A stretch of DNA of 56,714 nt from Luteimonas padinae. GTDB taxonomy: Bacteria; Pseudomonadota; Gammaproteobacteria; Xanthomonadales; Xanthomonadaceae. Numbering within the stretch: the first letter of the stretch is position 1; every line of letters starts with the position of its first letter. A program made the translations under genes and the position numbers. The notes beneath the pieces were generated by a model that did not search any database, was not told the origin of the DNA, and worked only from the letters and a program-made list of their open reading frames with translations. Positions 27,645-38,372 of this stretch are shown here, piece after piece. The stretch is taken from positions 1 through 56,714 of the forward strand of contig NZ_BMZT01000010.1 in the NCBI RefSeq assembly GCF_014652935.1, read 5' to 3'.

Positions 27645-28955
27645 GTGTCCGCCAACGAGAACAAGGCCGGCGACGCGCCGACCGCCACCCTGCAGGTCGC
27701 CGGAGCATCGGTCGAACTGCCCGTCCTGAAGCCCACCCTCGGCAACGAGTGCATCGATATCTCGAAGCTGCCCAAGGCCACCGGTCGCTTCACCTACGAC
27801 TCCGGCTTCACCGCCACCGCCAGCTGCAAGTCCGCCATCACCTACATCGACGGCGACGAGGGCGTGCTGCTGTACCGCGGCTACCCGATCGAGCAGCTGG
27901 CCGAGCACTCGAACTTCCTCGAGGTCGCCTACCTGCTGATGAACGGCGAGCTGCCGGACGCGAAGCAGTTCGCCTCGTTCGAGCACGACGTCACGCACCA
28001 CACGATGATGCACGAGGCGTTCAAGAGCTTCATCGGCGGCTTCCGCCACGACGCGCATCCGATGGCGATGCTGGTCGGCATGCTCGGCTCGATGGCGAGC
28101 TTCTACCACAACGACCTCGACTACGACGATCCTGAGCAGCGCCGCCTGGCCGGCATTCGCCTGATCGCCAAGCTGCCGACGATCGCGGCGGCCTGCTACC
28201 GCTACTCCATGGGCTGGCCATTGAGCTACCCGCGCAACGAGCTCGGCTACGTCGAGCGCTTCCTGCACATGATGTTCGAGCTGCCCAGCGGCCCGCTGGA
28301 GCTGTCGCCGGTGGCCGCCAAGGCGATGGACCTGCTCTTCATCCTGCATGCCGACCACGAGCAGAACGCGTCCACCTCCACTGTCCGCCTGGTCGGCTCC
28401 ACCGGCGCCAACCCGTATGCGTGCATCGCCTCCGGCGTGGCCGCGCTGTGGGGCCCGGCGCACGGCGGTGCCAACGAGGCGGTGCTGAAAATGCTGGCCG
28501 AGATCGGCGACGTGAAGAACGTGCAGTCCGCCGTCGACCGCGCCAAGGACAAGGAATCGGGCTTCCGCCTGATGGGCTTCGGCCACCGCGTCTACAAGAA
28601 CTTCGACCCGCGCGCGAAGATCATCCGCGAGATGACCCACAAGGTGCTGGGCGAGCTCGGCATCGACGATCCGATGCTCGACATCGCGATGCGCCTGGAA
28701 GAGGCCGCGCTGAAGGACGACTACTTCGTGCAGCGCAAGCTGTACCCGAACGTCGATTTCTACAGCGGCATCATCTACAAGGCGCTGAAGATCCCGACCG
28801 AGATGTTCACGGTGATGTTCGCGATCGCCCGCACCGCCGGCTGGGTCTCGCACTGGCTGGAGCAGCAGGAGGACCCGGAGTTCAAGATCGGCCGTCCGCG
28901 CCAGATCTACACCGGTGCGGAGTCGCGCGACTACATGGCGACCGACAAGCGCTGA
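27645..28955 (+). CDS. gltA: Citrate synthase, type II
   Basis: This 436-residue enzyme condenses oxaloacetate and acetyl-CoA and opens the TCA cycle. Key regions: [61 protein letters not shown] and [13 protein letters not shown], which include the catalytic His and Asp residues. Length is that of the hexameric gram-negative type. The start is GTG 27645, with GGAG eight bases before it; [10 protein letters not shown] follows. It ends with DYMATDKR and a strong terminator 30 bases later, so it is monocistronic. Confidence 0.98.
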   Translation: MSANENKAGDAPTATLQVAGASVELPVLKPTLGNECIDISKLPKATGRFTYDSGFTATASCKSAITYIDGDEGVLLYRGYPIEQLAEHSNFLEVAYLLMNGELPDAKQFASFEHDVTHHTMMHEAFKSFIGGFRHDAHPMAMLVGMLGSMASFYHNDLDYDDPEQRRLAGIRLIAKLPTIAAACYRYSMGWPLSYPRNELGYVERFLHMMFELPSGPLELSPVAAKAMDLLFILHADHEQNASTSTVRLVGSTGANPYACIASGVAALWGPAHGGANEAVLKMLAEIGDVKNVQSAVDRAKDKESGFRLMGFGHRVYKNFDPRAKIIREMTHKVLGELGIDDPMLDIAMRLEEAALKDDYFVQRKLYPNVDFYSGIIYKALKIPTEMFTVMFAIARTAGWVSHWLEQQEDPEFKIGRPRQIYTGAESRDYMATDKR

Positions 28956-28983
28956 TCCCGGTCGGTCTTCCCCCGGGCCACGA

Positions 28984-29013
28984 AACGCCCCGCCTCCGCG
29001 GGGCGTTTTTTTT
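28984..29013 (+). terminator. Intrinsic terminator of gltA
   Basis: ACGCCCCGC and GCGGGGCGT pair around CTCC and are followed by eight T residues. Confidence 0.92.
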
Positions 29014-29163
29014 GGTTCTTCTCCCGAGTGAGGGGAAGAGGCTCGCGGTCGAGCTGGCTGTGGTGATGCTGGATCGGCGTCTGCTACGGCCAGGGATGCT
29101 TGCGGGGTTGGGTCGTGATGCAAGTCGGCTCTGTGCAAGTCGGCTCCGTGGTGGAGTACGCGG

Positions 29164-29276
29164 CCCGTCGCGCGCACAGGGGGTGTGCTCCCCCGGCATC
29201 TCCGCGTCCTGCTCCCACTGCCGGCCGCCGGCCATCCATGGCCGGCTGTCCGCACACCCCCTGTGCGCGCGACGGG
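29164..29276. repeat. Large inverted-repeat element, copy 1
   Basis: Perfect 24-base arms at 29164-29187 and 29253-29276 (starting CCCGTCGCGCGCACAGGG) enclose 65 bases. The core at 29206-29245 contains a nested palindrome around GGCCATCCATGGCC. The same 40-base core occurs inverted in copy 2 with one mismatch, although the arms differ. No gene is seen in 29014-29707, which is otherwise low-complexity sequence. Confidence 0.85.
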
Positions 29277-29483
29277 CTGTGGCGAGGTCCGGCCTCGGGA
29301 CAGATCGAGGGCAACATCAACAGCAACGGCAACAGCACGCAGCAAACCGCACCAGCAACGCCAGCATCAGCAGCAGGGCGACAGCGATCGCGGCGGCAGC
29401 CGCGACGGGGAGTGGCGGGACCGGGTCGGGAAGGAATCGCGCAGTCAGGGTTCCATGTCTTTCCAGACCGCGGGAAAGGTGGT

Positions 29484-29600
29484 GCCCGGTGCGGGCGCAG
29501 GGGGGGATGCCCAGAGCCGGCCATGGATGGCCGGCGGCCGGAAGTGGGAGCAGGACAGCGCAGATTCCGGCTGGGCATCCCCCCTGCGTCCGCGCCGGGC
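29484..29600. repeat. Large inverted-repeat element, copy 2
   Basis: Imperfect arms at 29484-29514 and 29571-29600 (GCCCGGTGCGGGCGCAGGG... versus its complement, about three differences) enclose the shared core at 29517-29556, inverted relative to copy 1. A partial third copy of the right arm lies at 29619-29640. Probably a dispersed intergenic repeat family. Confidence 0.8.
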
Positions 29601-29707
29601 CGCCGCAGCTTCCCGAAGCGCCCCCTGCGTCTGCGCCGGGCCGCTGCAGCCGAAAAGACCAACGCGAACATTCCCCCCGATTGGCCGAAGAACCTCTTTT
29701 GGCCGCC

Positions 29708-30364
29708 TCAGCGCGGCGCGCCGGCGTCGAGGAACGCCGCGGCTTCCTCCTCGGCCAGCAGCTTCCGCAGCTGGCTGGTCGATGCGCGCGCCATGGGGCG
29801 CTCGTCGGTCGCCGACAGCGGGGCCTGGCGCAGCGTGTCGAGGGGGAGCACGGCCAGGTCGAAGGCGATGCCGTCGGCGTTGAACACCCACACCGGGGCA
29901 TCGCGGTCGCGCACGCGGTCCAGGCGCAGGCGCCGCCAGCTGGCTTCGGCGGGAATGCCGGCATCGGCCAGGAAGCGCGCAACCGCGTCGGCGTCGTCGG
30001 CATGCAGGTGCAGCGAGACCGGCGTGTGTGCGTCGGCCGTGCCTTCCAGCACGCGCCCGACCAGGCGCGGGTGGAAGGCGTGGAAGAACTCCAGCGCCTG
30101 CAGGGCGGCGCGCCGCCGCTCGTCCAGCGCAGCCGCCTGCGCGTCACCCTGGAACAGGCGCTGGTACTCGCGCAGGGCCTCGTCGATCTCGCTGTTGCGC
30201 GGCAGCGACGCGTCGTCGCGGATGCCGAGGCGCTCGGCGGCCTTGAGTTTGGCCAGGTGGTGGTCGCGGATGCCGCTTTCCGCCATCAGTCGGGCGGCCT
30301 CGTGGGCCAGGCGGTGCCGGCGTTCCCGGGTGCGTCGCTCGGCGTGCTGTCGGGCGCGGTGCAT
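29708..30364 (-). CDS. Uncharacterised conserved protein
   Basis: This 218-residue soluble protein has a basic helical N-terminus and the segment AHEAARLMAESGIRDHHLAK, then LPRNSEIDEALREYQRLF. I recognise this N-terminal pattern from conserved proteobacterial proteins that are annotated as hypothetical or, wrongly, as UDP-N-acetylmuramate-alanine ligase; no enzyme motif is visible. The C-terminal part has predicted mixed alpha/beta structure (TPVSLHLHADDADAVARFL). ATG 30364 is preferred because GGGAGGG lies upstream. It stands after mrcA on the same strand with a 45-base gap. Confidence 0.8.
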   Translation of the reverse strand: MHRARQHAERRTRERRHRLAHEAARLMAESGIRDHHLAKLKAAERLGIRDDASLPRNSEIDEALREYQRLFQGDAQAAALDERRRAALQALEFFHAFHPRLVGRVLEGTADAHTPVSLHLHADDADAVARFLADAGIPAEASWRRLRLDRVRDRDAPVWVFNADGIAFDLAVLPLDTLRQAPLSATDERPMARASTSQLRKLLAEEEAAAFLDAGAPR

Positions 30365-30409
30365 GCGGAGCCCTCCCTGTGGACTCCGCAAGCCTAACGG
30401 ATGCCTGCG

Positions 30410-32890
30410 TCAGAAGATGTCGAAGGCTTCCTCGGCGGGGACTTCGTCGTCGTAGTCGTCGAAGGTCGTCTCCATGCGCTCCAGGTCCTCGGCCTTCACC
30501 CACTCGGTGAGGCCGCCCTCGCCGCCGGGCAGCAGCCGGCCGCTGGCGCCGACCGACACCTTGACCATGCCCTCGGGCGGCTCGTTGGCGGCGATCGGCA
30601 TGCCTTCGAGGGCCACGCGCATGAAGTCGATCCAGATCGGCAGGGCGGAGCGGCCGCCGTACTCGCGATTGCCGAGCGAGCGGTTGTCGTCCCGGCCCAC
30701 CCAGACCACCGTCGCCAGGCTGCCGCCGAAGCCGGAGAACCAGGCGTCGCGGTGGTCGTTGGTGGAGCCGGTCTTGCCGCCCACGTCCTCGCGGCCGAGC
30801 GCCTTGGCCGCGGTGCCGGTGCCGCGCAGGACCACGTCGCGCATCATCGAGACCAGCTGGTAGGCGACCCGGGGGTCGATCGCGCGGGGCGCGATGACGG
30901 CGTCCGGGTCCGGCGCTTCCGCCGCCTGCGCGGCGCTGCTGGCCTCCACGGCAGGGGCCGCGGGCGCGGACGGCCCGAGGTTGAAGCCATCCACGACCGT
31001 GGCCGGCACGCCCGGCTGGCCGCCGGCGCCGCAGCTGCGGCAGGCGATCGCCGGGTTCTCCTTGAAGATCACCTGGCCATCGCGGTCGCGCACTTCATCG
31101 ATGAACCACGGGGTGACGCGGAAGCCGCCGTTGGCGAACACCGCATAGCCGCGCGTGATGTCCAGCGGCGCCAGCGAAGGCGTGCCGAGCGAGATCGACA
31201 GGTTGGGCGGCAGCTCCGACTCGTCGAAGCCCATGTGGCTGATGTAGCGGCGCGCGTAGTCGACGCCGATGGCATCGAGCAGGCGCACCGACACGAGGTT
31301 GCGGGAGCGAACCAGCGCTTCGCGCAGGCGCATCGGCCCCACGAACCGGCCGTCGTCGTTCTGCGGGCGCCAGTCCTGGCCGCGACGCATGCGGAACACC
31401 ACCGGCGCATCGAGCACGATCGAGGCCGGATTGAAGCCGCGCTCGAACGCCGCCGCATAGATGAAGGGCTTGAAGCTGGAGCCGGGCTGGCGGCGGGCCT
31501 GCGTCGCACGATTGAACTTCTGTCCGGCGAAGCTGAAGCCGCCGACCAGCGAACGCAGGGCGCCGGTGTCGTATTCGAGCGAGACGAGCGTGGCCTGGCC
31601 GCGGGGAAGCTGGTCCAGCTGCCAGGTGGGTTTCGCATCGGCCGGCGGCGGGGCGCCGTCCTTGCCCTTGGCCTCGATGCGACGCACGCGGGTCAAGTCG
31701 CCGCGCTTGAGCAGGGCGGCGGGGCTCTTGCCGGTCCAGCGGCTCGAGGCCGCATCCAGGGTCACCACCGTGCCGTCCGCCAGCACCACGTCGGCGGTGC
31801 CTGCGTCGGCGCGCAGCACGATCGCGGGCAGCAGGCCCGACTGCGCCGGGATCCCGCGCAGGCGCGCGGACGCGGTGGCCGGATCCTCGTCGGCGGACAG
31901 CTCGAAGGTCTGCTCGACCTTCGACCAGCCATGGCGATGGTCGTACGCCGACAGGCCGTCGCGGACCGCCTTGTCGGCGGCCGTCTGCATCACCGGGTCG
32001 ATGGTGGTGGTGACGTGGTAGCCGCGGGTCAGGACGTCGCCGCCGTAGCGCTCGATCATTTCCTGGCGAACCATCTCGGCCACGTAGGGGGCGTAGACCT
32101 CGACCGGGCGCTCGTGCGGACGCGCGTGCATCTCCACCGCCTGCGCGGTGGTCGCCTGGGCGCGCGTGACGAAGCCCAGGTCCGCCATGCGCTCGAGGAC
32201 GTAGTCGCGGCGGATCTTCGCGCGCTCGGGGTTGGAGATCGGGTTGCCGCTGGACGGGAACTTCGGGATCGCGGCGAGCGAGGCGACCTCGTCGAGGTCG
32301 AGCTCGGCCAACTGCTTGCCGTAGTAGAACTCGGCCGCGGCGGCGACGCCGTAGGAGCGGTTACCGAAGAAGCTCTTGTTGAGGTACAGCTCGAAGATCT
32401 CGTCCTTGCTGAGCTCGCGCTCCATCTTCATCGCCAGCAGCATTTCCTCGAACTTGCGCGTGTAGCTCACCTCCGGGCTGAGGTAGAACTGGCGCGCCAC
32501 CTGCTGGGTGATGGTCGAGCCGCCGGGCACGCCCTCCTTGGAACCGGTCTTGGCGATCAGCCAGACCGCGCGCGCGACGCCCTTGTAGTCGATGCCGTCG
32601 TGCTCGTAGAAGCGGTTGTCCTCGATCGCGATGAAGGCCTGCTTGACCGCCTCGGGCACCTGGGCGATGTCGACCGGGTAGCGGCGCATCTCGCCGAACA
32701 GCGCCATCAGCCGGCCGTCGCGGGCGTACACGTACATCGGCTCCTGCAGCTCGATGTCGCGCAGGCTCTCGACGTCGGGAAGGCGGGACGACACCACGTA
32801 GTAGATGCTGCCCGCGGCCAGCAGGCCGAGCAGGATGGCGATGGCGGCGAGCAGCAGCAGCCAGCGGAACAGGCGGCGGAAACGTGGCAT
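30410..32890 (-). CDS. mrcA: Penicillin-binding protein 1A (bifunctional)
   Basis: This 826-residue inner-membrane enzyme polymerises and cross-links peptidoglycan in the periplasm. It has a cytoplasmic tail and one N-terminal membrane helix ([18 protein letters not shown]). The glycosyltransferase domain follows ([19 protein letters not shown] with the catalytic Glu; [26 protein letters not shown]), then an OB-like insert and the transpeptidase domain with SSFK (nucleophile Ser), SRN and KTGS. Length is typical of PBP1A. It is divergent from pilM, the standard arrangement in Pseudomonads and Xanthomonads. Confidence 0.97.
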   Translation of the reverse strand: MPRFRRLFRWLLLLAAIAILLGLLAAGSIYYVVSSRLPDVESLRDIELQEPMYVYARDGRLMALFGEMRRYPVDIAQVPEAVKQAFIAIEDNRFYEHDGIDYKGVARAVWLIAKTGSKEGVPGGSTITQQVARQFYLSPEVSYTRKFEEMLLAMKMERELSKDEIFELYLNKSFFGNRSYGVAAAAEFYYGKQLAELDLDEVASLAAIPKFPSSGNPISNPERAKIRRDYVLERMADLGFVTRAQATTAQAVEMHARPHERPVEVYAPYVAEMVRQEMIERYGGDVLTRGYHVTTTIDPVMQTAADKAVRDGLSAYDHRHGWSKVEQTFELSADEDPATASARLRGIPAQSGLLPAIVLRADAGTADVVLADGTVVTLDAASSRWTGKSPAALLKRGDLTRVRRIEAKGKDGAPPPADAKPTWQLDQLPRGQATLVSLEYDTGALRSLVGGFSFAGQKFNRATQARRQPGSSFKPFIYAAAFERGFNPASIVLDAPVVFRMRRGQDWRPQNDDGRFVGPMRLREALVRSRNLVSVRLLDAIGVDYARRYISHMGFDESELPPNLSISLGTPSLAPLDITRGYAVFANGGFRVTPWFIDEVRDRDGQVIFKENPAIACRSCGAGGQPGVPATVVDGFNLGPSAPAAPAVEASSAAQAAEAPDPDAVIAPRAIDPRVAYQLVSMMRDVVLRGTGTAAKALGREDVGGKTGSTNDHRDAWFSGFGGSLATVVWVGRDDNRSLGNREYGGRSALPIWIDFMRVALEGMPIAANEPPEGMVKVSVGASGRLLPGGEGGLTEWVKAEDLERMETTFDDYDDEVPAEEAFDIF

Positions 32891-32939
32891 CGATGGATCC
32901 CGGGAGGACTGGCCCTTGGCGGGCCGTGTGGAGTCGCGC

Positions 32940-32945
32940 AGTATA
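32940..32945 (-). promoter_or_regulatory. -10 element for mrcA
   Basis: The minus-strand hexamer TATACT lies about 50 bases before the mrcA start codon. The -35 region is not consensus. Confidence 0.5.
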
Positions 32946-33047
32946 TAGAGGAGCCGCGGCGGCCCGGACGGCCGCGCGGCAAGGGGTGACGCAACGCGTC
33001 AGGACGTGACCAAGCGCGCAATGCGGCACGGTTTCGTGTGCCGCTTG

Positions 33048-33076
33048 TTGCCATCCGGTAAAAACTCCGTTATCTA
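33048..33076 (+). promoter_or_regulatory. Sigma70 promoter of the pilMNOPQ operon
   Basis: TTGCCA (33048-33053) and TATCTA (33071-33076) are 17 bases apart, about 50 bases before the pilM start, in a region of locally lower GC. Confidence 0.7.
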
Positions 33077-33113
33077 ATGCGTCGGGGCACGAAGCGCACG
33101 TAAGCGCCCGTGA

Positions 33114-34186
<1,073 letters not shown>

Positions 34187-34187
<1 letters not shown>

Positions 34188-34864
34188 TGGCACGCATCAA
34201 CCTCCTCCCGTGGCGCGCCGAGCGCCGCAAGCAGCGCCAGAAGGAATTCGGCGTCATGCTGGCCTTCGCGGCGCTGGCCGGCCTGCTGCTGTGGTTCCTC
34301 GTCAACGGCTATTACAACGCCCAGATCGACGGCCAGAACGCACGCAACGCCTACCTGCAGGACCAGATCAAGCACGTCGAGGCCAGCATCACCGAGATCG
34401 ACGAACTCGACCGCCAGAAAGCCCGCCTGCTGGCGCGCAAGGAAGTGATCGAGCAGCTGCAGGCCAACCGCTCGCAGATGGTCCACCTGTTCGACTCGCT
34501 GGTGCGCACGATCCCCGACGGCGTGGTGCTGACCAACATCAAGCAGGTCGGCGAGGCGCTGACCCTGGAAGGCCGCTCGCAGTCCAACGCGCGCGTCAGC
34601 ACCTACATGCGCAACCTCGAAGGCTCGGGCTGGATGACCAAGCCCGACCTCTCGATCATCGAGGCGCGCGACGGCGTGGCCGGGCTGCCCTATGCCTTCA
34701 CCCTGGCGGTGCAGCTGGCCAATCCGAACGCGCCCAAGGACGAGGATGGCGACGGCATCCCGGACGCGGTGCCGCCGGTCGACGCGGCACCCGCGGCCGA
34801 TGCGCCCGCCGGGTCCGCACCGGTTGAAACCGCGCCCGTGGCAGAAGAAGGAGCCGCCTCGTGA
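34187..34864 (+). CDS. pilN: Type IV pilus assembly protein PilN
   Basis: This 225-residue bitopic inner-membrane protein starts MARINLLPWRAERRK, the conserved INLLPWR motif that docks into PilM. One membrane helix (GVMLAFAALAGLLLWFLV) is followed by a periplasmic coiled coil and a ferredoxin-like domain (VVLTNIKQVGEALTLEG). The C-terminus carries an unusually long Ala/Pro/Asp-rich tail of about 45 residues. It pairs with PilO and overlaps its start. Confidence 0.96.
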
Positions 34865-35538
34865 GCAAGCGCAAGATGTCGCTCAAGGAGCTGGACTTCA
34901 ACAACATCGGCTCGTGGCCGCGCGAGTACCGGATCGGGTTCTGCGTGATCGTCGGCCTGCTGATCTTCGGCCTGCTGTGGTGGGTGCTGACCCGCGACAA
35001 GGGCGACCAGCTCGAGGGCCTGGAGCGCACCGAGTCCGACCTGCGCGCCGAGTTCGAGACCAAGCAGGGCCGCGCGGCCAACCTCGAGCCGCTGAAGCTG
35101 CAGCTGGCGCAGATGGAGCAGCAGCTGCAGCAGATGCTGCGCCAGCTGCCCAGCCGCACCGAGATGCCCGACCTGATCGTGGACATCTCGCAGACCGCGC
35201 TCGCCACGGGCATCCAGAACGAGCTCTTCCAGCCCGGTCCCGAGACGCCCAAGGAGTTCTACGCGGAGAAGCCGATCGCGCTGCGCATGGTGGGCAGCTA
35301 CCACCAGTTCGGCGCCTTCGTCAGCGGCGTCGCTTCGCTGCCGCGGGTGGTGATCATGACCATGCACGACATCCAGCTGCGCCCGCGCGGCGGCGACAAG
35401 GATCCGCGCGCCGGCATCCGGCCCGACTCCCCGCTGGAACTGGCGGGCACGGTGAAGACCTATCGCTATCTCGACGAGGACGAGGCGGCCGCGCAGGAAG
35501 CCGCGGCGGCCGCCGCAGCAGCCGGGGGGAGCCGCTGA
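34861..35538 (+). CDS. pilO: Type IV pilus assembly protein PilO
   Basis: This 225-residue inner-membrane protein forms heterodimers with PilN and contacts PilP. It has a short cytoplasmic segment (LKELDFNNIGSWP), one membrane helix (IGFCVIVGLLIFGLLWWVL), a coiled coil rich in Leu and Gln (LKLQLAQMEQQLQQML), and a periplasmic ferredoxin-like domain ending in a short Ala-rich tail. The start is GTG 34861, overlapping the pilN stop by four bases. Confidence 0.96.
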   Translation: MSKRKMSLKELDFNNIGSWPREYRIGFCVIVGLLIFGLLWWVLTRDKGDQLEGLERTESDLRAEFETKQGRAANLEPLKLQLAQMEQQLQQMLRQLPSRTEMPDLIVDISQTALATGIQNELFQPGPETPKEFYAEKPIALRMVGSYHQFGAFVSGVASLPRVVIMTMHDIQLRPRGGDKDPRAGIRPDSPLELAGTVKTYRYLDEDEAAAQEAAAAAAAAGGSR

Positions 35539-35539
35539 C

Positions 35540-36079
35540 ATGGGGATGACATCCAACGCGCTCCGCGGGCTGGCCTGCCTGGCCGCCGTCGCCGCCCTGG
35601 CGGGCTGCGGCCGGGGCATCACCAGCGAGCCCGGTGGCGCGCCGAACCTCGAGGAGTGGGTGGCGAACGTGCGTGCGCGTCCCGCGCCGCCGCTCGATCC
35701 GCTCCCGGTCATGCAGCAGTTCGAGACCTTCGAATACGCCGCGCAGGGGATGCGCGATCCGTTCAGTGCGGCTTTCACCAACGAAGGCGGCGGCAGCGGG
35801 CCGCGGCCGGACTCCAACCGACGCAAGCAGACGCTCGAACAGTTCCCGCTCGACGGCCTCGACATGGTCGGGTCGCTGGGCGCGGGCAGCTCGCTCAAGG
35901 CGCTGGTCCTGGCGCCGGACAAGGTCACCTACCAGGTGAGCCCCGGGGTGTACATGGGCCAGAACGACGGCCGCGTCACCAGCGTTTCCGAAGACCGTAT
36001 CGAACTCGTCGAACTCGTGCCCGATGGCGCCGGCGGCTGGCTGGAAAGGCCTGCCTCGATCGCGCTCGAAGACAATTGA
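35540..36079 (+). CDS. pilP: Type IV pilus lipoprotein PilP
   Basis: This 179-residue inner-membrane lipoprotein has a lipobox (LAG-C at about residue 24). The following segment (LEEWVANVRARPAPPLDPLP) contacts PilN/PilO and the folded C-terminal beta domain contacts PilQ (FPLDGLDMVGSLGAGSSLKAL, YQVSPGVYMGQNDGRV). Residues around EYAAQGMRDPF are conserved. It lies one base after the pilO stop and 14 before pilQ. Confidence 0.95.
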   Translation: MGMTSNALRGLACLAAVAALAGCGRGITSEPGGAPNLEEWVANVRARPAPPLDPLPVMQQFETFEYAAQGMRDPFSAAFTNEGGGSGPRPDSNRRKQTLEQFPLDGLDMVGSLGAGSSLKALVLAPDKVTYQVSPGVYMGQNDGRVTSVSEDRIELVELVPDGAGGWLERPASIALEDN

Positions 36080-36093
36080 TTAGGGGAAGCCAG

Positions 36094-38037
36094 ATGACCT
36101 TCACCAACGCGCAACGCCGTTCGTCGACCCAGCGGGCCCTGCCCTTCCGGGCAGGCGCCTGCGGACTCCTCGTCGGCCTGCTCGCCGCCCTCGGCCCGGT
36201 CAGCGCCGCGCCGGCCCCGGGCGTCCCCGTGGCCAGCTTCGCCCAGTCCGCCGCAGTCGCGGTCGACCCGGCCAAGCAGGTCCCGGCCGAAGTGGCCGTG
36301 GCCGGTATCGACTTCAAGCGCGGCGACGGTGGCGCCGGCAAGCTGGTGCTCCGCTTCGACGGCGAGGGCGCGGCCCCCGACCTCCGTACCGAAGGCGGCA
36401 CCGTCATCGTCAACGTCGGCAATGCCTCGCTGCCGGCGTCGCTGCAGAAGCCGCTCAACGTGACCGACTTCGCCACGCCGGTGCAGCGCATCGACGCCAA
36501 CCAGGGCAGCAAGGGCACGCAGATCGTGCTGAGCACCCAGGGGGCCTTCGAGCCGCTGGCCTACCAGACCGGCCGCGACTACATCGTCGAGATCGTGCCG
36601 CGCGCGGAGGCGGCCCCGGGTCGCGCCGTTGGCGGCACCGCGGCCAACACGGTCGCGGCCACCGGCCAGGCCGCGGCGGCGGCGAGCCAGGGTGACACCC
36701 GCGCCTATCGCGGCCGCCCGGTCACGTTCAATTTCCAGGACGTCCCGGTGCGCACCGTGCTGCAGCTCATCGCCGAGCTGTCGGACCTGAACATCGTGGC
36801 CAGCGACAATGTCACCGGCAACGTGACGCTCCGCCTGATCAACGTGCCGTGGGACCAGGCGCTGGACATCGTCCTGCAGGCCAAGTCGCTGGACAAGCGC
36901 CGCAGCGGCAACGTGGTGTGGGTGGCGCCGCAGGCCGAGATCGCGAAGTTCGAGCAGGACATCGCGAACGCGCGCATCGCGCTCGAGGAAAGCGCGGAGA
37001 TGGTCACCAAGTACATCCCGATCTCCTACGGCAGCGCCGAGGACATCGCCAAGCTGCTGACCGACGAAAGCAAGAACAGCCAGGGCGGTGGCGGCGGCCA
37101 GGGTGCGTCCAGCCGCGGCTTCCTGTCCTCGCGCGGCAGCCTGAGCTTCGACCGCCGCACCAACACGCTGCTGGTGATCGATATCCCGGGCCGCGTGGAC
37201 GAGATCCAGCGCCTGGTCGACGAGCTCGACAAGCCGGTGGACCAGGTGGTGATCGAGTCGCGGATCGTGATCGCGAACGAGTCGTTCGCCCGTGACCTCG
37301 GTGCGCGCTTCGGCGTGCGCGGCGTGAAGGATCGCGTGATCGGCTCGGGCTCGATCGATGCCAACCACGGCCTGATCGAGTCGGCGGCAGACGCGGAGCC
37401 GGGCGACCTCCTCAAGTGGGGCGCGAATTCGCTGAACAACGATTTCAGCATCCGCAACCTCAACCCCGGTTCCATCGCCTTTACCATCCTCGGCAATACG
37501 ATCGACTGGGATCTCGAGCTCCAGGCGCTGCAGCAGGAACAGCGCGGCGAGGTCGTGTCCAACCCGCGCGTGGTCACCAGCAACCAGCGTGAGGCGGTTA
37601 TCCGCCAAGGCCGCGAGATCGGCTACCTGACTGTGACTGGCGGTCAGAGCAATAACGTCCCGACGGTGCAGTTCAAGGAGGCGTTGCTTGAGCTCAAGGT
37701 CACTCCGACCATCACCGCCGATGGTCGAGTGTTCCTGAACCTTGCGGTCAAGAAGGACGAAATTGCGGACATGACCGAGATCGTTGGCTTCGGCGAAATC
37801 CCGAATTTGGCCAAGCGTGAGATCACCACCGCGGTGCTGATCGAGGACGGTCAGACGGTCGTGATCGGCGGCGTCTACGAGTTCAGCGATCGCAACTCAG
37901 TGTCCAAGGTGCCCTTCCTGGGCGATCTGCCGATTCTGGGCAACCTGTTCAAGACCAAGGGCCGCTCCAAGGCCAAGGCCGAGCTGCTGATCTTCGTCAC
38001 CCCGCGCGTCCTGCGCGTGGCGCCGCGCAGCTACTGA
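36094..38037 (+). CDS. pilQ: Type IV pilus outer-membrane secretin PilQ
   Basis: This 647-residue protein forms the outer-membrane pore for the pilus. It starts with a signal peptide (cleavage near VSAAPAP) and has one AMIN-type domain at about 65-170. An STN/N0 domain (VTFNFQDVPVRTVLQLIAEL) and an N1 domain follow, then the secretin domain with VPFLGDLPILGNLF and LLIFVTPRVLR near the C-terminus. It is somewhat shorter than the two-AMIN PilQ proteins. AGGGGAAG precedes the ATG at 36094. It ends the pil operon; the 3' quarter shows slightly more relaxed codon use than the rest. Confidence 0.97.
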   Translation: MTFTNAQRRSSTQRALPFRAGACGLLVGLLAALGPVSAAPAPGVPVASFAQSAAVAVDPAKQVPAEVAVAGIDFKRGDGGAGKLVLRFDGEGAAPDLRTEGGTVIVNVGNASLPASLQKPLNVTDFATPVQRIDANQGSKGTQIVLSTQGAFEPLAYQTGRDYIVEIVPRAEAAPGRAVGGTAANTVAATGQAAAAASQGDTRAYRGRPVTFNFQDVPVRTVLQLIAELSDLNIVASDNVTGNVTLRLINVPWDQALDIVLQAKSLDKRRSGNVVWVAPQAEIAKFEQDIANARIALEESAEMVTKYIPISYGSAEDIAKLLTDESKNSQGGGGGQGASSRGFLSSRGSLSFDRRTNTLLVIDIPGRVDEIQRLVDELDKPVDQVVIESRIVIANESFARDLGARFGVRGVKDRVIGSGSIDANHGLIESAADAEPGDLLKWGANSLNNDFSIRNLNPGSIAFTILGNTIDWDLELQALQQEQRGEVVSNPRVVTSNQREAVIRQGREIGYLTVTGGQSNNVPTVQFKEALLELKVTPTITADGRVFLNLAVKKDEIADMTEIVGFGEIPNLAKREITTAVLIEDGQTVVIGGVYEFSDRNSVSKVPFLGDLPILGNLFKTKGRSKAKAELLIFVTPRVLRVAPRSY

Positions 38038-38061
38038 TCGGATCCAGGCGTGTCACGCACG

Positions 38062-38085
38062 ACGGGGCCTTGGGGCCCCGTTTTC
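38062..38085 (+). terminator. Intrinsic terminator of the pil operon
   Basis: CGGGGCC and GGCCCCG pair around a short loop and are followed by TTTTCG, 25 bases after the pilQ stop. Confidence 0.85.
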
Positions 38086-38372
38086 GTATCATTGGTCCAG
38101 CGGCTCCGACATTGACGGTGAGCCTGTGGTCTTAGAATTTTCTCGAAGCCCGAATCGGGACGGCCGGCTGCTTTTTATCTTTCGTATCGCGGTTGAATGG
38201 GTGCGCTCCGCGTGAGCTCTTTGGTTCACGTGTGAGCGGCATGGAGGATCGCGCATCAAAGTCTTGGCGCCAAATTTGGATTCAGCTGAAGAATAGGCGT
38301 CTTCGCGGCCCTCTGTTCACAAGCGCAAGCCCGCCAGGGTTATTGCATGGAGCTGTCAAGGAGGAACTGGGA
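38086..38372. other. Low-GC gap upstream of the orphan exported gene
   Basis: Composition is clearly lower in GC than its surroundings. An in-frame extension of the downstream gene exists but has no good start and no protein-like character. No promoter of consensus strength was located; AAGGAGG just before 38373 is the ribosome binding site of the next gene. Confidence 0.4.

Noticed and set aside
38193..38372. Upstream extension of the orphan exported protein
   Set aside because: It would bury the clear signal peptide internally, and the strong AAGGAGG stands directly before ATG 38373.
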